Source: a virus
Strand: one strand, 5' to 3'
Virus record (IMG/VR): IMGVR_UViG_3300043119_000970
Location: 1-44,351 of that record
Length of the DNA stretch: 44,351 nucleotides
Position numbers and translations under genes: made by a program. Each line of letters starts with the position of its first letter. Position 1 is the first letter of the stretch. Below the pieces are notes generated by a model that did not search any database, had not been told where the DNA came from, and worked only from the letters and a program-made list of their open reading frames with translations. This document shows positions 1 to 8,015 of this stretch, one piece after another.

Positions 1-429
1 ATGTCAGAAAAAGAGCACAGAATTCAGGGACAAGAAGTATCAGATGAATTTTACAAAGAGTTCTACAAGATGAAACGCCGCGAGAGGTACATGGAAAAGG
101 ACGTAAAAGTTGGCCGTATCGATGTGGACATGGAAAACGAGAAAGTGACATTTATACCTAATAAAGAAGATTCACTTCAACGCTTAATGGACCTAGGTGC
201 AGATTATGCTGATGAGCAATTGGTAGAAGATCTAGTCGTTGATAAGGCGATGCTCTTAATTTTGCAAGAAGCGATGAAAGAGCTTAATCGCCAAGAAAAA
301 GAGCTTATTGATGACCTCTTTTATAAAGAGATGACCGTAAGAGATGTTGCCAAAAAAGAAGATATCTCGCATGTAGCTGTGATGAAGCGTAGAGATAAAG
401 TTTTAGCAAAGCTCAGAAATTTTTTTTAA
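1..429 (+). CDS. Sigma-70 region 4-like phage regulator
   Basis: The protein has 142 residues. Its last ~55 residues look like a sigma-70 region 4 helix-turn-helix: LNRQEKELIDDLFYKEMTVRDVAKKEDIS followed by a basic recognition helix (residues about 90-140). No sigma region 2 is visible, so it is probably a DNA-binding regulator and not a complete sigma factor. Proteins like this are common at the start of the early operon in clostridial prophages. The ATG is the first base of the window, so upstream signals cannot be judged, and the true start could lie further upstream. A structured repeat follows the stop codon, then the antirepressor gene. The fold is well supported; the role in early transcription is inferred. 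Confidence 0.7.
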   Translation: MSEKEHRIQGQEVSDEFYKEFYKMKRRERYMEKDVKVGRIDVDMENEKVTFIPNKEDSLQRLMDLGADYADEQLVEDLVVDKAMLLILQEAMKELNRQEKELIDDLFYKEMTVRDVAKKEDISHVAVMKRRDKVLAKLRNFF

Positions 430-431
430 AT

Positions 432-490
432 TTCTGGTTACCAAGAGAGGGTCCTCGTTGGCTAGGAAGTGAAGGGGACTTTCCTCTATC
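432..490 (+). promoter_or_regulatory. Structured leader repeat, copy 1
   Basis: This intergenic stretch shares GGTTACCAA (436-444) and TTGGCTAGGAAGTGAAG (458-474) with a second copy at 1237-1290. GTCC (451-454) pairs with GGAC (476-479), and the helix extends outward through GAGAGG (445-450) with TTTC-TC (480-486, one bulge). The conserved TTGGCTAG segment lies in the loop. It sits just before the ribosome site of the antirepressor gene, so an RNA-level role in translation or mRNA processing is possible. Confidence 0.5.
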
Positions 491-513
491 AAATATTACG
501 AGGTGATGAATAG

Positions 514-1221
514 ATGAATGAGTTGATGCGAGTAAATTACACCCAAGATGAACCAACGGTATCCGGTCGAGAACTTCATGAGTTTCTGGAAGTTAAGACG
601 AAATATAAGGACTGGTTTCCAAGGATGAAAGAGTATGGTTTCACTGAAAATCAAGACTTCACATTGGTGGCTCAAAAAAGAGCAACCAATAATCCTAAAA
701 ATCCATATACGGAGATTATTGATCATCAGTTAACTATTCCTATGGCAAAGGAAATCTGCATGATCCAAAGATCGGAAAAAGGTAAACAAGCTAGGCAGTA
801 TTTTCTAGCTATTGAGAAGGCTTGGAACACACCTGAGATGGTTATGTCAAGGGCCTTGAAAATGGCAGAGTACAGAATTAACCACTTAGAAGCAGAAAAC
901 AGCAAGCTTCTTGTAGCCAATACTACGATGCAGCCGAAGGCAGAGTATTTTGATGAACTGGTGGATCGAAATCTACTGACAAACTTCAGGGATACAGCAA
1001 AAGAGCTAAAGGTTCAGGAAAAGCTCTTCATTCAGTTCCTACTGGACAAGAAATATATCTATCGTGATCGCAAAGGAAGAATCAAGCCTTATGCAGAGAA
1101 AAATGACCAGCTCTTCGAAATCAAAGAAGCAAAGAACGAGAAAACAGGATGGGTTGGGACCCAAACTCTGATTACACCTAAAGGCAGAGAGACTTTCAGG
1201 CTTCTAATGAAAGGAATATAA
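514..1221 (+). CDS. Phage antirepressor, AntA/AntB plus KilAC domains
   Basis: The protein has 235 residues with two domains. Residues about 8-85 match the AntA/AntB antirepressor type (VSGRELHEFLEVKTKYKDWF, ENQDF, a TIPMAKEICMIQRSEKGKQAR motif). Residues about 125-235 match the KilAC/ANT C-terminal domain (FRDTAKELKVQEKLFIQFLL, YIYRDRKGRIKPYAE). A short coiled coil (HLEAENSKLL) links them. Family members inactivate phage repressors or modulate early transcription. The ATG at 514 follows GAGGTGATG. It lies between two copies of a structured leader repeat. The domain assignment is firm; the target repressor is not present in this window. Confidence 0.85.
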   Translation: MNELMRVNYTQDEPTVSGRELHEFLEVKTKYKDWFPRMKEYGFTENQDFTLVAQKRATNNPKNPYTEIIDHQLTIPMAKEICMIQRSEKGKQARQYFLAIEKAWNTPEMVMSRALKMAEYRINHLEAENSKLLVANTTMQPKAEYFDELVDRNLLTNFRDTAKELKVQEKLFIQFLLDKKYIYRDRKGRIKPYAEKNDQLFEIKEAKNEKTGWVGTQTLITPKGRETFRLLMKGI

Positions 1222-1236
1222 AAGATTTTAAAATTC

Positions 1237-1290
1237 TTGGTTACCAAACCACCTTCCCCATTGGCTAGTAAGTGAAGGGGTTAAGTGGAA
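1237..1290 (+). promoter_or_regulatory. Structured leader repeat, copy 2
   Basis: This is the second copy of the 432-490 element: GGTTACCAA (1239-1247) and TTGGCTAGTAAGTGAAG (1261-1277). CCCC (1256-1259) pairs with GGGG (1277-1280), where copy 1 has GTCC/GGAC. The stem continues with CTT/AAG and CCA/TGG around small bulges. The paired bases changed together while the loop stayed constant, which supports a real RNA helix. It precedes the small gene that leads into metK. Confidence 0.5.
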
Positions 1291-1305
1291 GGAGGTGACC
1301 TAGAT

Positions 1306-1482
1306 ATGACCCAAAAGAAAGGAGACGAGAATATGAACGCAAGCAAAGAAATTCAAGACGAGATGGTAGGAGTTTTAACCGCCATCAGCATTGTATCAAA
1401 GAGGTTGGCCTCACGATTACTTGATCTTGATAATGAGCCAGAAGATGAGCAGAAAAACGACAAACAAGAAAGGAGCAAGTAA
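1306..1482 (+). CDS. Small charged hypothetical protein
   Basis: This is a 58-residue protein starting at ATG 1306, placed about 5 bases after a strong AAGGAGGTGACC site (1289-1300). A second good start, ATG 1333 after GGAGACGAG, would give a 49-residue protein. The middle is a helix (EIQDEMVGVLTAISIVSKRLASRLLDL) and the tail is very acidic then basic. No domain is recognised. Its stop is directly followed by the metK ATG, so the two are probably translationally coupled. Confidence 0.5.
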   Translation: MTQKKGDENMNASKEIQDEMVGVLTAISIVSKRLASRLLDLDNEPEDEQKNDKQERSK

Positions 1483-2703
1483 ATGAAAGAAAATCAGAAA
1501 CCATCCTATGTTTTTACCTCTGAATCAGTGACGGAGGGCCATCCTGATAAACTCTGTGATCAGATTGCTGACGCAATTATGGATGCCATTTTATTGGAGG
1601 ATCCAGAAGCAAGAACAGCAATTGAAGTCACTGCAGCTGATGGGTTCATTCATGTGTTTGGAGAAACCAGCACTGAAAAGAGAATCGACTATAAGAGCGT
1701 AATCAAGAACGTGATTTATGATATCGGCTACCGAGCAGACGAGCTATCCACAGATGGTGAGTTCTACAGAATGCTGATTGCAATCAACAAGCAATCTCCT
1801 GACATCGCCATGGGCGTTGATAAGAAGGAAATTGGTGCGGGAGACCAAGGGATGATGTTTGGCTACGCAACGGATGAAACACCTGAGTTTATGCCTCTAC
1901 CATTAGTCCTCTCACATAGGCTCTGCATGGGACTAGCAGAAGCGAGAAAGTCAGGACTGCTTCCTTATCTCAAACCAGATGGGAAAGCACAAGTGTCGCT
2001 GGTTTATGGAAAGGACAACAAGCCGTTATCAATTGAAGCGATTGTGGTCTCTACACAACATTCAGAAGGTGTGGACATCAGGAAACTGAGAGAAGACGTT
2101 ACCAAGCATATCGTCCTAAAAGTTATCCCACATGAGCTTTTGACTGAGAACACCAAATTGATGATCAATCCAACAGGTAGATTCGTACTTGGTGGTCCTG
2201 CTGCAGACTCAGGTTTAACCGGCAGAAAAATCATCGTTGATACCTACGGAAGCAAGGGGCGTCATGGTGGAGGAGCCTTCTCAGGAAAAGATCCAACGAA
2301 GGTAGACAGGTCTGGTGCTTATCTCGCCAGATACATCGCAAAGAACATTGTGGCAGCAGGTCTCGCTAGGGAATGTGAAGTACAGGTTTCTTTCGCTATC
2401 GGTGTAGCAGGGCCTGTGTCATTTAAGGTAGAGACATTCGGAACAGGGAAATTGTCAGATGAAGTGCTGACGGAAATTATAAAAGCGCTCATTGATATGA
2501 GACCAGGCACCATCATCAAGTCATTTGGATTAAGAAGACCCATCTATAGACAGTTTGCAGTCTACGGTCACTTTGGCAGAGAGAAGATGCTGCTTGATGG
2601 TGTTGAGAGAAACACACCCTGGGAGATGAAGGACCTGGTTCCGATTCTTAAGGAGTTTTCTACAGATTATTTGAAAAAGAAAGGAGGACAAAGAGATGAG
2701 TAA
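1483..2703 (+). CDS. metK: S-adenosylmethionine synthetase
   Basis: At 406 residues this is a full-length methionine adenosyltransferase (bacterial enzymes are about 380-400). It makes SAM from methionine and ATP. The signature motifs are intact: GHPDKLCDQIADAI near the start, GAGDQGMMFGYA around residue 120, and the glycine-rich GGGAFSGKDPTKVDRS around residue 260. It therefore looks active and not vestigial. The start ATG 1483 follows AAGGAGC. It overlaps the next gene by 8 bases and lies in the phage early operon. A phage copy would raise SAM supply during replication; the clearest consumer here is the DNA methyltransferase at 15177. That link is inferred. Confidence 0.95.
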   Translation: MKENQKPSYVFTSESVTEGHPDKLCDQIADAIMDAILLEDPEARTAIEVTAADGFIHVFGETSTEKRIDYKSVIKNVIYDIGYRADELSTDGEFYRMLIAINKQSPDIAMGVDKKEIGAGDQGMMFGYATDETPEFMPLPLVLSHRLCMGLAEARKSGLLPYLKPDGKAQVSLVYGKDNKPLSIEAIVVSTQHSEGVDIRKLREDVTKHIVLKVIPHELLTENTKLMINPTGRFVLGGPAADSGLTGRKIIVDTYGSKGRHGGGAFSGKDPTKVDRSGAYLARYIAKNIVAAGLARECEVQVSFAIGVAGPVSFKVETFGTGKLSDEVLTEIIKALIDMRPGTIIKSFGLRRPIYRQFAVYGHFGREKMLLDGVERNTPWEMKDLVPILKEFSTDYLKKKGGQRDE

Positions 2704-3076
2704 AATCAAACTCGCACTGGATGTCGTCAGTGATCTTAAATCGCTGGCTGAAAGTATAGAGACTTTGGTACGTGCCATGGAAGCTAATGAAGCAGCGCCT
2801 GCCAATGAAGAACCAACTAAAAAGAAATCAAAGGCCAAGGCAAAAGTGGAAGAACCAGAACATGAAGTGGCCGAAGTGGAAGAGCCACCGGTTGATGAGC
2901 CAGAAGAAAAACAACCGACCTTGGAAGAAGTCAGAGCAGCTATGGCAGATAAGAGTAGAGATGGATTTCGAGCCGAGGTGAAGGCTATTCTCACGAAATA
3001 TGGAGCAAATAACCTTTCATCCCTTGATCCTAAACACTACGTATCGGCGCTGAAGGAGGTAGGTGAACTGAAGTGA
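2696..3076 (+). CDS. Lys/Glu-rich phage protein
   Basis: The protein has 126 residues. Residues 1-35 form an amphipathic helix (DVVSDLKSLAESIETLVRAM). Residues 36-85 are a low-complexity K/E/P linker. The last ~40 residues form a conserved-looking C-terminal domain (LEEVRAAMADKSRDGFRAEVKAILTKYGA). It is encoded between metK and the Cas4-like nuclease, and overlaps both genes by a few bases, so it is co-translated with the replication module. Proteins of this layout are frequent at this position in clostridial phages but have no assigned function. A scaffold or DNA-associated role is only a guess. Confidence 0.7.
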   Translation: MSKIKLALDVVSDLKSLAESIETLVRAMEANEAAPANEEPTKKKSKAKAKVEEPEHEVAEVEEPPVDEPEEKQPTLEEVRAAMADKSRDGFRAEVKAILTKYGANNLSSLDPKHYVSALKEVGELK

Positions 3077-4206
3077 GTGGATCGTACAATGAACATTCCG
3101 ATTTATCAGCATCAGCCTCTCACAGGTGGCTAGCCTGCCCGCCATCAGCGATGCTTGAAAAAGAAGTGCCTAACACAACGAATGAGCATGCAGAAGCAGG
3201 AACTGCAGCACATGACCTCGCTGAGTATAAATTGAAGAAAGCACTGAAGATGAGAACGAAGAAGCCAAACAGTAAATATCAAGACGAGGAGATGGATGAG
3301 TATACTGACCTCTATGTTGAGTACTGTTTAGGGCTTATAGAAAAGGTCAAAGAAACCTGCGCAGATCCTCAGATCTTGATTGAGCAAAAGCTTGACTTTA
3401 GTGACTTTGTACCCGGTGGCTTCGGAACCGGAGACCTAGTGATCGTTGGAAAAGGAACGCTTTATGTTGTGGATTTTAAGTACGGATACGTTGAAGTTTC
3501 AGGAATCAGAAATTCACAAATGATGCTGTATGGCCTTGGAGCACTTACTTTATTTGACATGCTGTATGACATCGATAAAATTTCAATGACCATTTTCCAG
3601 CCCAGAGTCAACAACTTTCCTACGGATGAGATGACTGTTGAAGAACTGCTCTCTTGGGCTGAAGAAGAACTAAAACCCAAAGCCCTCTTAGCAAGCCGAG
3701 GTGAAGGTGAGTTCTGTGCAGGGGACCATTGTGCATATTGCAGAGTAGCAGCAAGGTGTAGGGCTAGAACTTTAAAGAACTTAGAGATGGCAAGATATGA
3801 ATTTCAAAAACCACCTCTTCTTTCAGATGATGAAATTGTAGAAATCATTAGTGCTGCAAATGAAATATCTAAATGGGCCAATGATGTTTATACCTACGCA
3901 ACATCTCGTGCTATCAATGAAGGGAAGCAGTGGGATGGTTTTAAATTAGTAGAAGGTAGAGCTAGAAGAAAGTATACCGATGAAACTGCAGTAGCTGAAG
4001 CTGCTAAAGGAGCCGGCTATACAGACATCTTCAAACAAAGCCTGATTTCCATCACTGAAATGGAAAAGCTTATGGGCAAGAAGAAGTTCAGTGATATCCT
4101 TGGAGATTTGGTAGAAAAACCAAAAGGAAAGCTGAGTCTTGTTCCGGATACGGACAAGCGAAAACCAGTCGATACAGTATTTCAAGATTTTGATGTTATC
4201 GAGTAG
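3073..4206 (+). CDS. DUF2800 Cas4-like PD-(D/E)XK nuclease
   Basis: This 377-residue protein matches the phage DUF2800 family of Cas4/RecB-like nucleases. The start region (LSASASHRWLACPPSAMLEKEVP) and the HAEAGTAAHDLAE segment are typical. The catalytic core is visible as GTGDLVIV...LYVVDFKYG (the D...DxK of PD-(D/E)XK, residues about 115-135). A cysteine cluster FCAGDHCAYCRVAARC around residue 220 resembles the metal or Fe-S site of Cas4/AddB-type nucleases. The start is GTG 3073, overlapping the preceding stop. It is paired with the SSB-like DUF2815 gene, a standard phage recombination/replication pair. Confidence 0.85.
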   Translation: MSGSYNEHSDLSASASHRWLACPPSAMLEKEVPNTTNEHAEAGTAAHDLAEYKLKKALKMRTKKPNSKYQDEEMDEYTDLYVEYCLGLIEKVKETCADPQILIEQKLDFSDFVPGGFGTGDLVIVGKGTLYVVDFKYGYVEVSGIRNSQMMLYGLGALTLFDMLYDIDKISMTIFQPRVNNFPTDEMTVEELLSWAEEELKPKALLASRGEGEFCAGDHCAYCRVAARCRARTLKNLEMARYEFQKPPLLSDDEIVEIISAANEISKWANDVYTYATSRAINEGKQWDGFKLVEGRARRKYTDETAVAEAAKGAGYTDIFKQSLISITEMEKLMGKKKFSDILGDLVEKPKGKLSLVPDTDKRKPVDTVFQDFDVIE

Positions 4207-4239
4207 GAACTAAATAGATGAATTTAAGGAGGAAGAAGA

Positions 4240-4779
4240 ATGAGTTCAGATACAAGAATCAGGATTTACGGGAGATTAAGCTATGCAAATCTTTGGGAGC
4301 CAAAGTCAGCATATGGAAACAAGCCAAAGTACAGTGTATCTATTATTATCCCCAAAAGTGACAAGGCCACAGTTAATAAGGTTTTGAAGGCCGTTGAAAT
4401 AGCGAAGCAAAAGGGGGTCACCAAACTATTTGGAGGAGAAATTCCTAGTAAGTTTCATTTACCACTAAAGGATGGAGATATTGAGAGACCTAACGACCCC
4501 AGTTATAAGGATTCGTATTACATTAATGCAAGTTCGTATAATCCCCCACAAATAGTGGATAGAGGAAAGAACTTAATCCTAGATCGAAGTGAAGTGTATA
4601 GCGGCTGCTATGCAAATGTAACTGTGAATATCTACCCATTTAATAGCGGCGGGAATAGAGGTGTATCTGCTGGGCTTGGTAACGTTCAGAAAGTGGAGGA
4701 TGGAGAACCTTTAGGTGGATTCTTTAGGGCGGAAGACGACTTTGATGTTTTAGATGATGACGATGACTTCTTGGATTAA
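4240..4779 (+). CDS. DUF2815 single-stranded-DNA-binding-like protein
   Basis: This 179-residue protein fits the DUF2815 family, which includes phage OB-fold ssDNA-binding proteins. Residues 1-150 are beta-rich (IRIYGRLSYANLWEPKSAYG, KYSVSIIIPKSDKATVNKV, YINASSYNPPQIVDR). The C-terminus is a strongly acidic tail (EDDFDVLDDDDDFLD), as in SSB proteins, where such tails recruit partner enzymes. The start ATG 4240 follows AAGGAGGAAG. It lies between the Cas4-like nuclease and the DNA polymerase, as expected for a replication SSB. Confidence 0.8.
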   Translation: MSSDTRIRIYGRLSYANLWEPKSAYGNKPKYSVSIIIPKSDKATVNKVLKAVEIAKQKGVTKLFGGEIPSKFHLPLKDGDIERPNDPSYKDSYYINASSYNPPQIVDRGKNLILDRSEVYSGCYANVTVNIYPFNSGGNRGVSAGLGNVQKVEDGEPLGGFFRAEDDFDVLDDDDDFLD

Positions 4780-4812
4780 TCAATCTAGGAACAGAGAGGA
4801 GGTGGTGAACTC

Positions 4813-6078
4813 ATGACAACTTTATCAATCGACATTGAGACATTTTCAGATATCGATTTAGGAAAGTGTGGTGTTTACCGCTACACCGACAGTCCAAACT
4901 TCGACATTCTACTCTTTGCCTACAGCATTGATGAAGGTCCAGTAAAGCTGGTTGATCTTGCTAGTGGTGAAGAGATTCCAACGGAAATTGTGGAAGCAAT
5001 TCTGAGTAGCGATATCATCAAAACGGCTTTTAACGCCAACTTCGAACGAGTTGCTCTTATGCGGTATCTCAGTCGAAAGTTAGGTAAGGATGTGTATCTT
5101 GGTCCATCATCATGGCGGTGTAGTGAGGTTCAGGCAGCAATGCTTGGACTTCCTCTCCACCTTGAGGGTGTTGCCAAAGTGCTAAGGCTAGGTGTTCAGA
5201 AGATGGCCGAAGGAAAACCACTGATCAGATACTTCTGTATTCCCTGTAAGCCAACAGCAGCCAATGGTGGAAGAACCAGAAATCTGCCATCTGATGCACC
5301 GGAAAAATGGGAACTTTTCAAGCAGTACAACATAAGAGACGTCGAAGTGGAACTGGAAATCAGAAAGAAGATTAAAGACTACCCAATACCAGAATCAGAG
5401 CAAGCTCTCTATGAACTGGATCAGCGCATTAACGATCGAGGCTTCAGAGCAGATATGGATTTCGTTATGCAGGCTATCTCCTGCGATAAGCAGTTTACCG
5501 TTGCAGTAACAGAAAGAGCCTATGAACTGACAGGTCTTGAAAATCCAAACTCAGTATCGCAACTAAAAGATTGGTTATCGGACCGAGGCGTGGAAGTCGA
5601 GTGTCTTTCAAAGAAGAACGTAAAAGAGCTGGTCTCAGAAACTAAAGGTGAAGTGGAAGAAGCATTAAAGCTTAGGCTCCTTATGGCCAAGACCAGTGTC
5701 AGAAAATATGAAGCGATAGAAAGAGCGGTATGTTCAGATGGCAGAGTCCACGGACTACTACAATACTATGGTGCCAATCGAACGGGTAGGTGGTGTTTAG
5801 CTGAAGGCACCAAAGTAAAAGTTAAGACGCCAGAAGGAAAAATATTGGATAAAGCAATTCAAGAAGTAGAATTATCTGATTTGGTTTTTGATGGTGAAGA
5901 TTGGGTTACTCATGATGGTGTTGTTTATAGCGGAGATAAAGAAGTCATCGAGTGGGACGGTGTTATAGCTACTCCAGAACATATTGTATTTATCTCTGAT
6001 AATGAAAAAATGAGCCTGGCTGAAGCAAAAGAAAGGAGGATTCAGCTATGGAGAGGCAGTTTAAAGTTTATAAAATAG
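4813..6078 (+). CDS. DNA polymerase I, N-terminal part fused to split-intein N half
   Basis: Of 421 residues, 1-327 are the N-extein: a DEDD 3'-5' exonuclease (SIDIETFSD, FNANFERV, YNIRDVEVEL) and the start of the polymerase domain, ending in YYGANRTGRW. The next 94 residues are an intein N-fragment. It begins with Cys328 (base 5794) in CLAEGTKVKV (block A) and has block B ATPEHIVF around Thr387/His390. The reading frame then closes where the GIY-YIG gene begins (31-base overlap). The rest of the polymerase is encoded 0.84 kb downstream with the intein C half. This is a fractured gene and not a pseudogene, because every splicing block needed is present. Confidence 0.9.
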   Translation: MTTLSIDIETFSDIDLGKCGVYRYTDSPNFDILLFAYSIDEGPVKLVDLASGEEIPTEIVEAILSSDIIKTAFNANFERVALMRYLSRKLGKDVYLGPSSWRCSEVQAAMLGLPLHLEGVAKVLRLGVQKMAEGKPLIRYFCIPCKPTAANGGRTRNLPSDAPEKWELFKQYNIRDVEVELEIRKKIKDYPIPESEQALYELDQRINDRGFRADMDFVMQAISCDKQFTVAVTERAYELTGLENPNSVSQLKDWLSDRGVEVECLSKKNVKELVSETKGEVEEALKLRLLMAKTSVRKYEAIERAVCSDGRVHGLLQYYGANRTGRWCLAEGTKVKVKTPEGKILDKAIQEVELSDLVFDGEDWVTHDGVVYSGDKEVIEWDGVIATPEHIVFISDNEKMSLAEAKERRIQLWRGSLKFIK

Positions 6079-6917
6079 TTTGCACTAATGGGAGATATTA
6101 CATTGGTTATACCGTTCAAAGTTTAAATGAAAGATTGAGGCAGCATACTACGAGAGCTTTAAATGGGGAAGCTAGAAGTCATCCTTTTTATCAAGACATT
6201 AGGGAATATGGAGCAGATGCTTTCCAAATCATAAAACTAGCTGAAACAGCGGATAGACATCAAGCAATGTTTCTAGAAAAGACATATATTTCATCAGAGG
6301 AATGCCCACAACTATATAATTTGTCATCTGGCGGATTAGAAGATGCCAGCTGTGGAGGAAAGATTTTCTGGGGACGGTTAAACGAGAATCCTGAAGAACG
6401 AAAAGAATATATCAAGAAGCTCTCAGAAGTCAAAAAAAGCAGAGACTGGACAGATTACGATAAGTTGCTTCAAAAAAGTCAAGAGTGGAGAAGAGCAAAT
6501 CCTAAAGAGGCTTATAAATTATCCTATAGGGCAATTAGGATTGCTAATAGACATAGAAATGTAGCACCTAAGGAAGATGAAAGAGGCAAGAAAGATATTT
6601 TAATGTGGAAATACAAGAGGAGTGATATGACGAGAAAAAATGCACTTAGGTTATGGCAAAACAGAACTGAAGAAGAAAAAAGAGAAATAGGAAATAAGAT
6701 TTCAATCGCTCAGAAAAAACGCATGAAAGACATCGCCGTTTTGCCAGAATTCCAGCAGACACAATGGCCCTACGCTAAAGCTACTGTACTAAGAAAGATT
6801 AGGCAGGGAATGGGCAGGGAGGAAATTATAAAAGATGCCATTAATAATGTTGAAAACAGAGGATCTCACTGGAGAGAGGTTCGAGAAAAACTTAATAATA
6901 TGGGGGTGTCGGTTTGA
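6048..6917 (+). CDS. GIY-YIG homing endonuclease between intein halves
   Basis: The protein has 289 residues. The N-terminal ~95 residues are a GIY-YIG nuclease: KVYKIVCTNGRYYIGYT, the conserved Arg region LNERLRQHTTRA, the Glu of MFLEKTYIS and the YNLSSGG ending. The rest is basic and helical, suiting DNA recognition. It has its own start (ATG 6048) after AAAGGAGGATTC inside the intein N-half coding end. Its TGA overlaps the TTG start of the next gene. It occupies the place of an intein endonuclease but in a different frame, so it is expressed as a separate protein that presumably spreads the whole cassette. Confidence 0.88.
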   Translation: MERQFKVYKIVCTNGRYYIGYTVQSLNERLRQHTTRALNGEARSHPFYQDIREYGADAFQIIKLAETADRHQAMFLEKTYISSEECPQLYNLSSGGLEDASCGGKIFWGRLNENPEERKEYIKKLSEVKKSRDWTDYDKLLQKSQEWRRANPKEAYKLSYRAIRIANRHRNVAPKEDERGKKDILMWKYKRSDMTRKNALRLWQNRTEEEKREIGNKISIAQKKRMKDIAVLPEFQQTQWPYAKATVLRKIRQGMGREEIIKDAINNVENRGSHWREVREKLNNMGVSV

Positions 6918-7960
6918 GAACCTATGACATCCTAAACGCAGGGCCCAATAATCGATTTATGGCTTCGGGTAGAATCGTTTCAAACTCAGGAAGGCTGGTG
7001 CAGGTCCAAAACCTCCCACAGAACCACCTTGTAGACCTTAAGCTTGCAAGGGATCTAGTAAAAGAAGGTCGTTTTGATGACCTGCAGATGCTCTTTGGTA
7101 ACACACCAGGTGTCCTATCAGAGCTCATTAGAACCGCCTTCATTCCAAAAGAAGGTCACAGGTTTATCGTAGCTGACTTTTCAGCCATAGAAGCGAGGGT
7201 TCTATCCTGGCTTGCTGGTGAAAAATGGAGACTTGAAGTCTTCCAGTCTCATGGAAAGATTTATGAAGCGTCTGCATCACAAATGTTTCATGTACCCATA
7301 GAGGAAATCACAAAGGGCAGTCCCTTAAGACAGAAAGGTAAAATATCGGAACTGGCCTGTGGCTATGGCGGAGGTGTTGGAGCACTGAAATCCATGGGCG
7401 CACTAGAAATGGGAGTAGAGGAACATGAGCTTCAAGGTCTTATCGATAACTGGCGAAGGGCTAATCCCCACATCGTTAACTTCTGGTGGGAAATAGATAA
7501 GATGGCCATCAAAGCAGTGAAGGGGAGAACCAGGACAAGAACCCATGGGATTATCTTCACCTATAAAAGTGGCATGCTTTTTATCACCCTTCCATCGGGA
7601 AGAGATCTTGTTTATGTAAAACCAAAGCTAATGCTTAATAAATTCGGACGAGAAGGATTGACCTATGAAGGAATCGGCACCACGAAAAAGTGGGAGAGGA
7701 TAGAGACTTATGGACCTAAGATTGTTGAAAATATTGTCCAAGCAGCATCAAGAGATTTACTGGCAGAAGCTATGCTAAGGCTTGATAAAGAAGGCTTCAG
7801 CATCGTAGCCCATGTCCATGATGAGGTCATTTGTGAAGTGCCAGTGGGAGAGTCCAGTGTAGAGGAAATTTGTAAAATCATGAGCGTCAATCCTAAATGG
7901 GCAAAAGGACTACCCTTAGATGCAGATGGGTTTGCTTGTGATTTTTACCAAAAAAACTGA
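6914..7960 (+). CDS. Split-intein C half fused to DNA polymerase I C-terminal part
   Basis: This 348-residue protein starts at TTG 6914, overlapping the endonuclease stop, after GGGGGTGT. Residues 1-24 are an intein C-fragment: block F (TYDILNAGPNNRFMASG) and block G ending in Asn24, followed by Ser25 as the +1 nucleophile (base 6986). The penultimate residue is Ser instead of the common His. Residues 25-348 carry polymerase A motifs: DFSAIEARVLSWL (A), a motif-B region KISELACGYGGGVGALKSMG, and HVHDEVICEV (C). Joining the exteins gives GANRTGRW-SGRLVQVQNLPQ, a seamless family A sequence of about 651 residues, the normal size for this phage polymerase type. Confidence 0.9.
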   Translation: MRTYDILNAGPNNRFMASGRIVSNSGRLVQVQNLPQNHLVDLKLARDLVKEGRFDDLQMLFGNTPGVLSELIRTAFIPKEGHRFIVADFSAIEARVLSWLAGEKWRLEVFQSHGKIYEASASQMFHVPIEEITKGSPLRQKGKISELACGYGGGVGALKSMGALEMGVEEHELQGLIDNWRRANPHIVNFWWEIDKMAIKAVKGRTRTRTHGIIFTYKSGMLFITLPSGRDLVYVKPKLMLNKFGREGLTYEGIGTTKKWERIETYGPKIVENIVQAASRDLLAEAMLRLDKEGFSIVAHVHDEVICEVPVGESSVEEICKIMSVNPKWAKGLPLDADGFACDFYQKN

Positions 7961-8015
7961 TGGAAATACCGAAGAGATAAAACAAGCAAAAGCTTTAGAA
8001 ATGGGGGCGATTAAG

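Noticed and set aside
2530-2994. 154-residue Ser/Ala-rich frame on the minus strand
   Set aside because: It is the antisense shadow of the Lys/Glu-rich gene at 2696 and metK, with no ribosome site or recognisable domain.
4813-7960. Polymerase gene broken by mutations or a group I intron
   Set aside because: Both breakpoints carry intein splicing blocks with the right Cys, His, Asn and Ser, and the middle gene has its own start and ribosome site. A decayed gene or RNA intron would not give this.
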